NCBI GenBank assembly: GCA_016110215.1
Contig: JADWQD010000023.1
Location: forward strand, 186,001-250,000
Reading direction: 5' to 3'
Length of the DNA: 64,000 bases
Source: Capronia americana
Taxonomy: Eukaryota > Ascomycota > Eurotiomycetes > Chaetothyriales > Herpotrichiellaceae
The position numbers and the translations under genes are program-made. The notes under the pieces are model-generated. The model did no database searches and had not been told where the DNA came from. It saw nothing but the letters and a program-made list of their open reading frames with translations. This document shows positions 54,258-64,000 of the stretch, piece by piece; positions within the stretch are counted from its first letter, which is position 1; the number at the start of each line of letters is the position of its first letter.

Positions 54258-56375
54258 CTACATGATTACAAACTCCTGGCTTTGGAGCCTTTCCGTTCTG
54301 GCCATCCCGACAGCTTCGCCGTTCATGATTCCATGCACATAGCACTCGCCCACCAATTTGTGCAGCAGCTCTCTTTCTTGGTTAGTGCCACTTTCACGAA
54401 TGAGCAGGGGAACGCTGCCGCCAGACATGATGGAGATGTTGTCTCCCACTTCCGCCCAAGAGGGTCCGATGCCAATATATCCTCTCTCCGTGGCGAAGAG
54501 GCACCTCTCAGTGCGCATCCGCTGCATCAAGGCCCAGGCAGCTCTGTCGAGTGTAGTTCGCACATCACGCCAGGTCTCTCCGGACCGAGTGCTCCGGTAA
54601 GATGGCGAGATGTGGGAGATCTGGTAGTACCAGCCCTGTCCGCCCGGGCCGAAGGATCTGGAAATGTCCAGATTCGCGCATACGGTGCGCAGGTAGAAAT
54701 CTTGCATCATTTCAAACTCACTGTTTCGAAGGGCGTGGCGGAGGCTCAAGTAGCCTTGACTCAAATCGTAGCGACGCGTATAGCGCACCTTGTTGTCGCT
54801 GATAAATTGTTCTATGGCCGCCCAAAACGGTCGATAGACGCTGTCATTTGTGTCTGAGATGCGGTGTTGTTGATAGGCGTCACAAATGAACAGGTCGGTG
54901 GAGGTCGCCGAGACTCTGTCGAACAAGATGCCTGTGAGATGGAGCTGAGAAGTATCCCGCGAGAACGTCGCTTCGGAAGGCTCGAACGGGGGCAGAAGAA
55001 CGGACTGGTCGCGATCCAAATTACTGGAGGAATGTGGAACATGCCGAAAAAATCCGTATTCAAAGCGTCTTCGCCTGCCACTTTGACCACAAGCATCGTA
55101 CTGGAATTCATTGTTAGAGTTCAGCCGGCCCAGCACCAAGCAGGGAATCTCGTGGCGCCAGTCTGGTACCCAGGCAGGAAGCGCGTCTGCCTCCTGGTTC
55201 GGCCTCCGCCCGACATGACTAAGAATTTCCAGAGTCTTCGTTTGTAGGATTGCAAGCCTCGCCACTTCCGCGAAGAGCTTCCCCACGGGGGTTGTGTAGT
55301 CCGGTATTATCGCCGTTGGTTGCGACTCGTCGCTCGTCTTCCCCTTGTGCTGGACAATTCCAAGCAAGGAATAGATCTTGTCTCGTGAGTCGGAGGACTC
55401 GAGCGAGCGAGTTGCGGTAAGGATTTCGATGAGCGTAGGGCGTTCTTCAAGGTCACAGTCTTTGCGCAGGCTTGCAGACAGCACGGTCATGTAGTCTGCG
55501 TTTCTCACACCTTGCTGGAATAAAGGGATGTCTTGACGTTCACGAAGACAGGCGCAAGCCGCAGTGAGCGTTTCCCAGGAAATAGTGCGTTGTCCACACA
55601 TCACGTCGCACTGTTTTGATGCTACCACTTCTTGGAGAACCCAGGCGCGTGTGAACCAGATTCGCTGGAGCAGATCCCTCAGTGCAGTCCATGGGGGCGA
55701 ATCGGCCGATGGCAGCTCGCCGTCAAGTTGCTCTTCGTTTGGGTTGCGTTCGAGATATCTAGTCGGCACTGCATTCAACACCACCTCCGGACTCCCTCCA
55801 CCTTCTGGATCTAGCTCTCTCCGAACATCAAGGGAGATGAGTGGACCGGCGTAATCATGCCCATACCTATCGCGGACCGCCTGACGGTGCATCTCGACTT
55901 TTGTGGCATGTAGTTTTGCAAGGTCATGTACCAGATTCCAAGCCATGTTCATCGAATCTTCTGGCAACTCTTGGCCGAGGGAGATGATCACACCCGTAGC
56001 TGAGGAATATATGTCCCACATCATTTGGACCTGGGCCTTACGCTCATCCGCGTCATCTTGGTTGATGCAGACACCGTCTATCCAGACCGTGCGAAGACGA
56101 TCCGAGCATGACAGCTGTCGTAGTGCGATGTAGAGATTCTCTGTGATTAGTAGCGAGCTGTGGTCATTGCAAATGATGGTGCGACACAGTGTACCTGGAC
56201 CCCAGGCATAAGAGAGCGCCTCATATGGCGGTGCTGCTGCGAGGGAGGTCGAATGAAGCGTGCACCTGATCAGCTGATCTGCTAAAGAAGAATGGATGGC
56301 GAGAAGACGGATGCAATCGGGCTCTGCGAGGGGAGAATAGACATATTGGGGATGAGAACTCTCTGGAGAAGCCAT
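54258..56375 (-). CDS. HET-domain protein (heterokaryon incompatibility family)
   Basis: Intronless, 705 residues from ATG 56375-56373. The HET domain (about 45-250) shows its three blocks: PPYEALSYAWG, WIDGVCINQDDADERKAQVQMMWDIYSSA and WFTRAWVLQEVVAS. The C-terminal half is the usual variable region with the GECYVHGIMNGEA segment near the end, common to many such proteins. HET proteins act in non-self recognition and programmed cell death after hyphal fusion; many are orphans without a known partner. No NACHT, WD40 or ankyrin repeats are attached. Its place beside decayed orphan genes agrees with a fast-evolving region. Confidence 0.93.
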   Translation of the reverse strand: MASPESSHPQYVYSPLAEPDCIRLLAIHSSLADQLIRCTLHSTSLAAAPPYEALSYAWGPGTLCRTIICNDHSSLLITENLYIALRQLSCSDRLRTVWIDGVCINQDDADERKAQVQMMWDIYSSATGVIISLGQELPEDSMNMAWNLVHDLAKLHATKVEMHRQAVRDRYGHDYAGPLISLDVRRELDPEGGGSPEVVLNAVPTRYLERNPNEEQLDGELPSADSPPWTALRDLLQRIWFTRAWVLQEVVASKQCDVMCGQRTISWETLTAACACLRERQDIPLFQQGVRNADYMTVLSASLRKDCDLEERPTLIEILTATRSLESSDSRDKIYSLLGIVQHKGKTSDESQPTAIIPDYTTPVGKLFAEVARLAILQTKTLEILSHVGRRPNQEADALPAWVPDWRHEIPCLVLGRLNSNNEFQYDACGQSGRRRRFEYGFFRHVPHSSSNLDRDQSVLLPPFEPSEATFSRDTSQLHLTGILFDRVSATSTDLFICDAYQQHRISDTNDSVYRPFWAAIEQFISDNKVRYTRRYDLSQGYLSLRHALRNSEFEMMQDFYLRTVCANLDISRSFGPGGQGWYYQISHISPSYRSTRSGETWRDVRTTLDRAAWALMQRMRTERCLFATERGYIGIGPSWAEVGDNISIMSGGSVPLLIRESGTNQERELLHKLVGECYVHGIMNGEAVGMARTERLQSQEFVIM

Positions 56376-57412
56376 ATGTTGTCCGTGATGATACTCTCCA
56401 AATCCATCTGTCGATATAATGCAGCATCGCGACCGGAAAGACTGATTGGGACCAGATGAACGTCTAGTTGAGGCTGAGGCTGAGGCTGGAAGCTGAGGCT
56501 CTCGTCCAATCCAGACGCCTTATTGCGAAGGGGTTCGCAATTGGCTTTCTGCCTCGCCATTTGATACGGTGACGAGGTTACCTTCATATCGGTTTCGACG
56601 ATGCCAATTCATTTTCATGCGACACCATCACTTACTCATAGTTTCCCTTGCTTTTGGCGCATTCTTGGTGACTTTTCCACTCAGACATATATCAACTTAT
56701 CCAAGGAAAAGGGGAACCTGTCCGGCCAATTTCGAACAGGCCCAAATGATCCTGAGAGCAACAACAACATGCTCGAGGCCACCGATTTGAAATACCTCAA
56801 GCGAGACACGCATATCGCTTGGCCGTTTGGAACCCAGGCGAATACATTTGAATCAGCTGCCCAGACTGGTCGCCGCTCGCTTTTATGGTCAATTGCGAGC
56901 CCTCAGGCGCGAGTATCTCTGGAAATGGCAGCTGCGCAAATCAATTGTAGTCTGTTCTACAAACATCAACACCCGAAGCCTCATGACTTGGGATATACAC
57001 TCACACTTTCCGACAATAAGCGTTACCAATGGACTTCTTATCAGTCAACTTTCGCGGCTCTACGCGCTCGCGCTTCACGGACCAAGTCGCCGTCGAAACT
57101 CCGAGGCCATTCGCCGACGAAAGGTATCCATAAGAGGACGCGGCAATGACATGCTAGCGCTAGATACGAAACTCTAAAGATTCTCCAGATCTGGATTAAT
57201 GCATTGGCATGTCACACGCATATCAGCCATGTGGGGATAGATTGCTAAACCGATATTGTGGTGTTGCCATTCGCTATCCCCAAGCGTCGGGTCGCTTGCA
57301 ATCAATTCTCCACTGAATCCGACGTGTGTGATAAAGACTCCGGCTTAAAGGGTAGCCGTCGCCGTGTTGCAGAGCCTGGATACAGACCATCTAAACTACG
57401 CTTCGTGCCACA
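56376..57412. other. Divergent region HET/DMFase-like
   Basis: About 1 kb. Contains a short (GAGGCT)3 repeat at 56470-56487. Plus-strand frames at 56601-57177 lack domains. No gene called. Confidence 0.5.
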
Positions 57413-59801
57413 ATGTCTACCATCGTACCGGTGCCGAAAGACTATCCCAAAGAAATTATTGGTTATGCGCAGCCTTGGATCGTGAGTCCCGGCGACAATG
57501 TCGACATCAAGGTTTCTTGCACTGAGAAGAAATACACTTACAAGACGGTCCGCGTGATTCAAGGCCACGAAGGCGAGAACAGCCCGAAACACAAGTCAGA
57601 AGAGATCACGCAAATTCCGCGAGGCTCGAGGGAAGGGAGATTCCAGTTGGCGCACATCGGGTCCTATGCAAAGGTCAAGGACATTGGATTGGCATCGGCA
57701 GATGAGGGATTGAGGATCTCCGTCTATGCACAGCCGTGGTTGATGCCTTGCGCTCACGTTCAAGCTTTGGTTTCCACACTCGACAGCTCCACGAAGACCG
57801 GTGTCGACGTCGTCCTCGACAGGGAGGGACAAGTCGAGTTCTGGGTCGGTACCGGCGATGATATCCAGGTGCTCCGATCAGGCTTCACGCCAACCAAGCG
57901 AAGATGGTTCAAACTCGACTTGACCGTGTCCGGGGCAAAGCTGGAAGCCGTCCTGACTCCCAAGGCCCGCGTCACTGAACCCGCCGCGAAGGCGACCGTG
58001 TTCACTGCACAGTTAAAAGGCGCCATCAAATTCGCCTCGCAGACGCCATTGATTGTGGCAGCAACTCGACAAGCGGCGGCCGAAGATACGAGCCAGCACC
58101 ACGTCCCGACCAACAAATACAATGGTAGACTCGATTCGCTCGAGCTGAGAGCCACCGGCGAGCACGAACGTGTCCTCGCCAAGTACGACTTCGCCCTGGA
58201 GATGTCCGGCGACCGCATCGTGGATGTGTCTCAAGCCAGGAGGCACGGAGATCTAGTCAACGCACCCAGTCGAGCCATGAAGGGACATGACTGGGATGGG
58301 TCTGAGACTGACTGGACAAAGGCCAAGTATGGCTACGGTGCCATCCACTTCCACGAGGACGACCTTGACGATGCCGACTGGGATACGGACTTCAGCATCC
58401 AGATTCCTAAGGATGCCCGATCCGGCGTGTACAGCGTGGTGATCAGAGGCGAGCATGACGATGTTGGTGAGAACGTCGTGTTTTATGTGAGACCGACTCC
58501 CGAAACTACGGCCAAGGTAAGACATGGCAACTGGATCAGCAAGCAGACGAGCTAATTAGTTATCTAGGTCGGAGCAAAGGTGGCCATCGTCATGTCAACG
58601 TTCACGTATCTGGCATACGCTAACGATCACATGTTTGACCCGGACTCGCCAGCGCGCGCCGAAATCCCCGCCGGTCTGGACAACCTAGAATTCTACAAGG
58701 ACGAGACGTTCTACAAGCAAGATCGAAGACGAGATCTCGGTCTGTCGCACTACGACGTGCACAAAGATCTGAGCGCCGTCATCTTCTCCACGGCCAAGCG
58801 TCCACTCCTCAACAACCGACCCGACTACATCAACTGGTCCGGCCACCGTCCTCGGGAGCTGAGTGCCGAATTGATCATGGTCGGGTTTTTGGACCAGACA
58901 GGCGTGCCTTATGACGTGGTCACCGATCACGACCTGCACGCGAACGGAGCTGCGATGCTGGCGCCATACACGACGGTCATCACCGGCTGCCACCCCGAAT
59001 ATCCTACGCTGCAGTCGTACGCTGCGTACGAAGGATTCGTCAAGCAGGGCGGTAATATGATGTATCTCGGCGGCAACGGGTTCTATTGGGTGTCAGTGAC
59101 GGACCCGAACCGACCGTGGCGATCAGAAGTTCGACGTGGCGGCCAAGGTGTGCGGACCTCGTGGCAGGAACCTGGTGAACGCCATCACTCACTCAACGGC
59201 CAGCAAGGTGGTCTGTGGCGTGATTATGGAAAGGCCGCCAACTACCTCGTGGGCATTGGATGCTGTGGAGAGGGCCATGGTGCAGGTATGTATTCATCTC
59301 CCCTTTTCTCATTTGGAAACGTGCCAACAACGATGTTTAGGTGTCGCATACCGCCAGAAAGAAGGGATACGAAAATCCCACCCGGAACTCGCGTCGTGGG
59401 TGTTCCGCGACATCACCGAGGACACGTTGATCGGCGAGAACTCTCTGGGCGAGTACGGGGGCGGAGCCAGTGGCGACGAGATCGACCGCGTGGACTTTTC
59501 GTACGGCAGCCCGTCCAACGTCGTGGTCGTGGCGTCCAGCGTCGGCCACTCAGACGAGTATGGCTTGTTCCCCGAGGACGTCAGCTTCCCGATCCAGGGC
59601 ACGCTCGGCACGCAGACCGACCTCATACGCTCCGACATGACTCTGTACCAGACGAGTGGTGGCGGTGCCGTGTTCTCCGTGGGCAGCATCAGCTGGTACT
59701 GTGGCATTGGATATAATGCCTACGACAATACGGCCGCGCTGGTGACGAAGAACATCTTGTTGGAGTTTGCTAAGGGACCTAAATCGCTTAGCAGTCAATA
59801 G
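57413..59801 (+). CDS. N,N-dimethylformamidase beta subunit-like protein
   Basis: Exons 57413-58516, 58568-59285 and 59341-59801 give 760 residues. It resembles the large (beta) subunit of bacterial dimethylformamidase, which hydrolyses dimethylformamide to dimethylamine and formate. An N-terminal part with YAQPWIVSPGDNVDIKVSC (Ig-like, about 15-110), a lectin-like jelly-roll domain (about 115-250), then the large C-terminal domain follow. Blocks seen there are STFTYLAYAND, YDVVTDHDLH, GGNGFYWV and ERHHSLNGQQGGLWR with LVGIG. No gene for a small alpha subunit is visible nearby. Intron 2 restores GVAYRQKEGI in frame. The substrate in fungi is not established; another amide is quite possible. 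Confidence 0.85.
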
Positions 59802-59999
59802 AGTCGAATGAAAGGCCGAGGCTATAGACGAACAGACCAAGAGTCACCTTCCCAGCTTGTTAGAGGCTGAATCATGGAAAAAGAGAAAACCAGACTTTGA
59901 CGGTAATGTGACAAAAAAGGCATGTTATTGCTCTATTCTATCAGGTACATGAATCTGACCAAAAGGACCACCTTGATGTGGCTTCATTTGTAACTCATC

Positions 60000-61146
60000 C
60001 TAGTACTTCTTCTTGTGAGCGACCCGCTCAGCGTTAGGATCGATCGTGCTGCGAGGATCCTTGAACTCGAGCCATCCCAGCATGGGCTAAGGGGTGTGTG
60101 TCAGCATAGAATCTCAAGAAAGGAGGTAAAAGACCTACATCACTCAGAGCGTAACCCAACAGCTTCTGGATCCGGACAGGGAGGGTCTTTGCGACTTCGG
60201 GCGGCACAGCTAGGTACTGGTTCTCCTCCTGTCGCAGCCAGCCCCGGGTCATGAAGCAACTGAAGAGCAGACGTTCCTCGTCCTTGGTGGTGTTGGCGCT
60301 GCCGCCGTGATAGCAGCTGGACAACATGATGAAGCCGTCGCCCGGGTTGAGCTCAGCGTAGCGGGCGAAGCGCTCGTCGGCCGGGTGCTCGGTGGCCTCG
60401 AGGTGGCTGCCCGGGATGAAACGGGTGGCGCCGTTGGCCTTGGTGGTCTTGGTGCCGGCGACGAAGAAGCCGATGCCGTACTCGCGCGAGTTGGTGCGCG
60501 GGTAGACGTCGACGCGTGGCCGGTCGGCGTAATGGATGTCGTCGTCGCGGTGCAGGGGCTGGTCGTAACTGTTGCCCGGCCGCACGGAGAAGGCGATGGT
60601 GTTGTTGACCTGCGGTGGCGACACGTTCAGCGTGTTCCGGTCGCCATACCACGGGTAGCTCTTGGTGGTGAGGAACTGCTCGCACACGGCCTGGTACAGC
60701 TCGTTGCCGATCAGGTCGGTGGCGAAGGCGCGGGATTTGGCGCAGAGCCCGAACGCCCGCCGCGTCGACGGTGGGAAGAAGTTGTTCTCGGCCTCCCAGG
60801 GCACGTCGGCCTCGAGGTATGGCCGTATGTCCTTCTCCATCTGGGCCAGCGACTCGGCTGACAAGATGCCACGCACGACGACGCCGCCCACCTTCCTCAG
60901 CCCTTCCACCACATCGTCCGGGTTGGCGTCTCTGGTGAACTCAGGGATCACGTATTCCCTGCGAGCAGGCCAGACGTCCTCGCTGGCCGAGAGCATCCGC
61001 TCGTAGGAGATGAAGGCATCGTCGTGTCGAACTGTTGGGGGCGCCGTCGAAGCCTTGCTGCCGTGTGATGATGGGGCTGGAGGTGCTGCTTTGGCCTCGA
61101 GCACCGTCCGCTGCTCAGTCATCTGTTCAGTTCCGATGCTGCCCAT
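60000..61146 (-). CDS. Phytanoyl-CoA dioxygenase (PhyH) family Fe(II)/2-oxoglutarate oxygenase
   Basis: Exons (minus strand) 61146-60139 and 60086-60000 give 364 residues. The double-stranded beta-helix iron site is visible: H-x-D in PLHRDDDIHY (about 196-198) and the distal His in SSCYHGGSANTT (about 278), followed by the 2-oxoglutarate-binding Arg region near FSCFMTRGWLRQEENQ. Removing the 52-nt intron gives the natural end PMLGWLEFKDP to AHKKKY, whereas reading through gives an uncharacteristic tail. Members of this fungal branch often hydroxylate secondary metabolites; the substrate here is unknown. It is convergent with the DMFase-like gene (198 bases between stops). The GC content of the central exon is high. 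Confidence 0.9.
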
Positions 61147-62232
61147 GATGACGGAGATCAAAAGATAACACAGACGGGCGGAGAGAAAGGTGGTGAGGTC
61201 CAATTCGGACAACGCAGAATTGGGTGAGACCTTGAATCCAGCGCTTGGATCTGTTTATCTTTCTTATCTCCTGCCAATCAATTAACCATTTCGAGAAAAG
61301 AACGAGAAGAATATATACGAGTACTATTGAAGACAAATGTTCAACGTGTTGTCTCAGCCCCAGTCATCCGATAAGAAGATGCACCGTTGCCATCTGTAAC
61401 CCTAGCAGTTTCTTTGTCGCGTGTTCAGCGGAGGAGGCCAGGTGCCGATGAGATTTGAGTGCGAGGTATGGGGGTTGAGCGAGTGAATGATTGAACGTGG
61501 TTGACAAGTTGATCATCGTGTGTCGTCCATCATCCATTTCATCCCCGAAGTTGGAATCGCCGTCGAGTCGCCGTTCCACCTCCGAACCCCCCCTCTCCCG
61601 GACTCCACCGCCTTACCAAGCGGAAAACCTTCGTCCATCCCCGGTTTACCTCCCCCGTTCATTCGCCCATTGAGACTTCATAGCCTATTGCCGTATGGTC
61701 ATTGGGCACCTTTTCGACGCTACCTAGTATGGCGGGTGGCTTTTTTTTTTCAATGAGAGATGGAAGAATCCACCATGTCACAGACTCGTGGCGATGGCCT
61801 CCGCGCAAACACCGAACGTGCAACTTCCACTACGACGATCAACCGACGACGCTAATCGCCATCAACTTCATTTCCCTTGCCCTTCCCTTTGCTAATTACC
61901 TGTGACCTTCATCCCTATCATGGCCCTTCCGTCGAGAACCAGCACAAGGGACCCATTTCCCCGGCCGCTCTCCGTCTGGTATTCTATCTCTCCTCGCTAC
62001 TCCTAGACTGGTCGAGTAGTACGATATCTGATTCTAATCCTTATCTCTCAGAGGCTCGAGGCTGTTGCCAGATACCCGAGTTTAGACGACGTCGAGACTG
62101 CATATAAATGGAGACCGGGCGGGCGTGAAAAGGGAAAACGCAAGACTCTTTTCAACCTCATCTGATCATCCCTTCGGTCATTCCTTGCAGAGTCCCCTTT
62201 CTTCCCAGTTTCGACACCTCTCATTGCCCGAA
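61147..62232. other. Divergent promoter region PhyH/UNC-93-like
   Basis: About 1.1 kb. It has a T10 tract at 61741-61750 and a TATA-like element near the transporter start (separate entry). No gene recognised. Confidence 0.5.
62103..62108 (+). promoter_or_regulatory. Putative TATA box of the UNC-93-like transporter
   Basis: TATAAA about 125 bases upstream of ATG 62233, followed by a CT-rich leader. Plausible but untested. Confidence 0.35.
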
Positions 62233-64000
62233 ATGGCGCCTCTCAAAGGAAAATTGCGGTTGAACCGCCCCTTCAACCAGAACTTCCTGATGGGTTGTAT
62301 CCTCGCTTGTCTGCCCGGCATCTATCTGGCCTTGACTGGACTGGGTGCCGGTGGAGGTCAGCCCACTTCGCAGCACGTTGCATCCATTACCAACTCGTAA
62401 GTCGTCGGACCACAGCCTGTCCATGCACCCGGGCCATTGCTGACGCACGTCTCTAGCATTCTCTACGGTGTCTACACGTTCTTCGGATGGTGCGCCGGCA
62501 CGTTCCTAAACTACTTCGGCCCCAGCATCACCGTCTGCATCGGTGGTCTCGGTTACCCGTAAGTTTGCGAATATGTCTTGTCGAGTCCAAATGCTCACGC
62601 GGGAAAAATCAGTCTCTACGCAGGTTCTCTGTGGGCTTTCGGGGATGGTGTTGACCAGGCTTTCCCTCTGTTCGGTATGTCACTGTCGAAGAAGGTCAAT
62701 GGGTAATGCTAATGCGATGCTTAGCCGGTGCTTTCCTCGGTTTCTCCGCCGCTCTGCTCTGGACCGGTGCTGGGTTCATCCAATTCGCCTACGCGGAAGA
62801 GAAGGACAAGGCCAAGGTAAGCATCGACCGCCTTCTCCCTAGTGTGAATCAAATCTCATTGGAACTAGTACATCACCTACCAATGGTCGCTCTCCGCCGT
62901 CGGCGGTACCATCGGTTCGCTGATCGCCTTCGCGGCCAACTACCACAAGACCAGCGTGGACGGTGCGTCGGCCGCGGTGTACATTGTCTTCATCATCATC
63001 ATGTGCTGGTAAGTTTACATCCAAGCACGTCAGACATCAGATATACTAACCTGTACAGTGCCATCGTGGGAGCGCTGTTCCTACTCGTCAAGCCCAAGAA
63101 CGTGGTCCGTGACGACGGCCGCCACATTGCCGTGTTCAAGCAGCCCAACATCAAGACCGAGATCGTGGGTGTGTGGAAGGTCATGTCGGACCCCAAGATC
63201 ATCATCCTGCTCCCGGCCATGTTTGCCGGCGAGATGATTCTCGCACCTGCCAGCAGCATTAACGGTACGCCTCCCCCCGGAGAACTGCTTCCTTGTACTA
63301 ATGAGGTGGTCCAGGCTACTACCTGAATCTCCGCACGCGATCGCTCGGCAACCTGCTGTTCAACTTCATCATGATCCCCGCCCCGCTAATACTGGCGCGC
63401 ATGATGGACAGCTCACGCATCAAGTCCCGCCAGATCCGCGGCATCGTGGGCGTCACGGCGATCGGCATCGTCACCATGGCCTCGCTGGCCGGCCTGCTCG
63501 GCTGGATCTGCGTGCACGACGTCGACCGCACCAAGCCCCCTCCAGGAGTCGACTGGACCAACAGCACCGGCGTCGGCTACATCATTCTGTACCTGTTCTT
63601 TGGCATCGTGGACGCCTGCTTCCAGATCGTCGTGCAGTGGGTCCTGTCCGCGCTGACCAACGACCCGGTCCTGTGCGCCCGTTACGCCGGCGCCTTTCGT
63701 GGCACCGTCAGTCTGGGCATGTGTATCGCATTCACGCTTGACGCAAAGGCAGTGAGCTACAAGAACCAGGTCATCATTCAGCTCTGCATCTACGCGCTCG
63801 CCCTGTGCTCCCTGTACTACGTCATCCTCAAGTATGTCAAGGAGACCAACTATTTCGCCGAGGAGAACGTCATCGTGCCCGTCTCCTTCGAGGAGAAGGC
63901 CCTCGTTGAAGGTCTGGTCACCGAAGAGGCCGTCCGTCGCGAACAGGAACTCGAGCGCATTGCCCGTGGCCTTGCCACCACTACCAAAGGCGTCGATGTT
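62233..64000 (+). CDS. UNC-93-like (DUF895) major facilitator family membrane protein, 3' end missing
   Basis: Seven exons inside the window: 62233-62396, 62457-62558, 62613-62674, 62725-62816, 62869-63008, 63059-63264 and 63315 onward, with no stop before the window edge. Opens MAPLKGKLRLNRPFNQNFLMGC, then GLGAGGGQ, ILYGVYTFFGWCAGTFLNYFGP and AGAFLGFSAALLWTGAGFIQFAYA, the typical fungal UNC-93-like sequence with about 12 TM helices. The cytosolic tail is acidic (from about 63840). All junctions keep frame. The transported substrate of the fungal branch is not known. Roughly 500 residues are visible. Confidence 0.9.

Noticed and set aside
53358..54345. Series of short minus-strand frames as a further gene
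   Set aside because: Could be relics but I find no motif or similarity to neighbours, and no consistent intron joins.
59136..59340. Alternative frame through the second exon end of the DMFase-like gene
   Set aside because: The other frame carries the family block HHSLNGQQGGLWR, and splicing 59286-59340 joins both parts in phase.

Overview
The window is nuclear DNA of a filamentous ascomycete (Pezizomycotina). Evidence: most genes carry 46-110 nt introns with GTAAGT-like donors and CTAAC/CTGAC branch sites, and the set includes fungal genes such as SSK2, a HET-domain gene, a Dal5-type permease and a mucin-like wall protein. A black-yeast/Eurotiomycete affiliation is possible but is only a guess from gene style. 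No rRNA, CRISPR array or intact transposon was seen.

Layout. 1-22.7 kb: 3' part of an allantoate-permease-type transporter, a FAX/metaxin-type GST, NADP-glutamate dehydrogenase, a GNAT acetyltransferase, IML2, SEM1, PGK, an Mpv17 family protein, argininosuccinate synthase, a CUS2 homologue, an atypical SDR and a kelch receptor-like protein. 25-45 kb: a repeat-rich mucin-like secreted protein, an ammonium permease, the SSK2-type MAPKKK, sphingoid base kinase, a peroxisomal acyl-CoA oxidase ending in SKL, and a PTR2 peptide transporter. 45-57 kb is an accessory-looking island: a tRNA-Thr gene of unusual structure flanked by a diverged direct repeat, a zinc-knuckle orphan, two decayed paralogues of another zinc-ribbon orphan family, and a HET gene. 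57-64 kb: an N,N-dimethylformamidase beta-like protein, a phytanoyl-CoA dioxygenase family enzyme, and the 5' part of an UNC-93-like transporter that runs off the window.

Main discovery candidate: the tRNA-Thr(AGT) gene at 46529-46665. Removing a normal 14-nt anticodon-loop intron and a second 50-nt D-loop insert leaves a perfect 73-nt cloverleaf. The 50-nt insert looks like an mRNA-type intron (GTACGT donor, CTAAC branch site, CAG acceptor), so a probable Pol III tRNA gene appears to carry a spliceosomal-type intron.

Many genes concern nitrogen (allantoate/amide, ammonium, peptide and formamide-type uptake or use, NADP-GDH, argininosuccinate synthase). They are spread over 60 kb with unrelated genes between them, so a real cluster is not shown. 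Exon boundaries below were deduced by eye from splice consensus and frame continuity.
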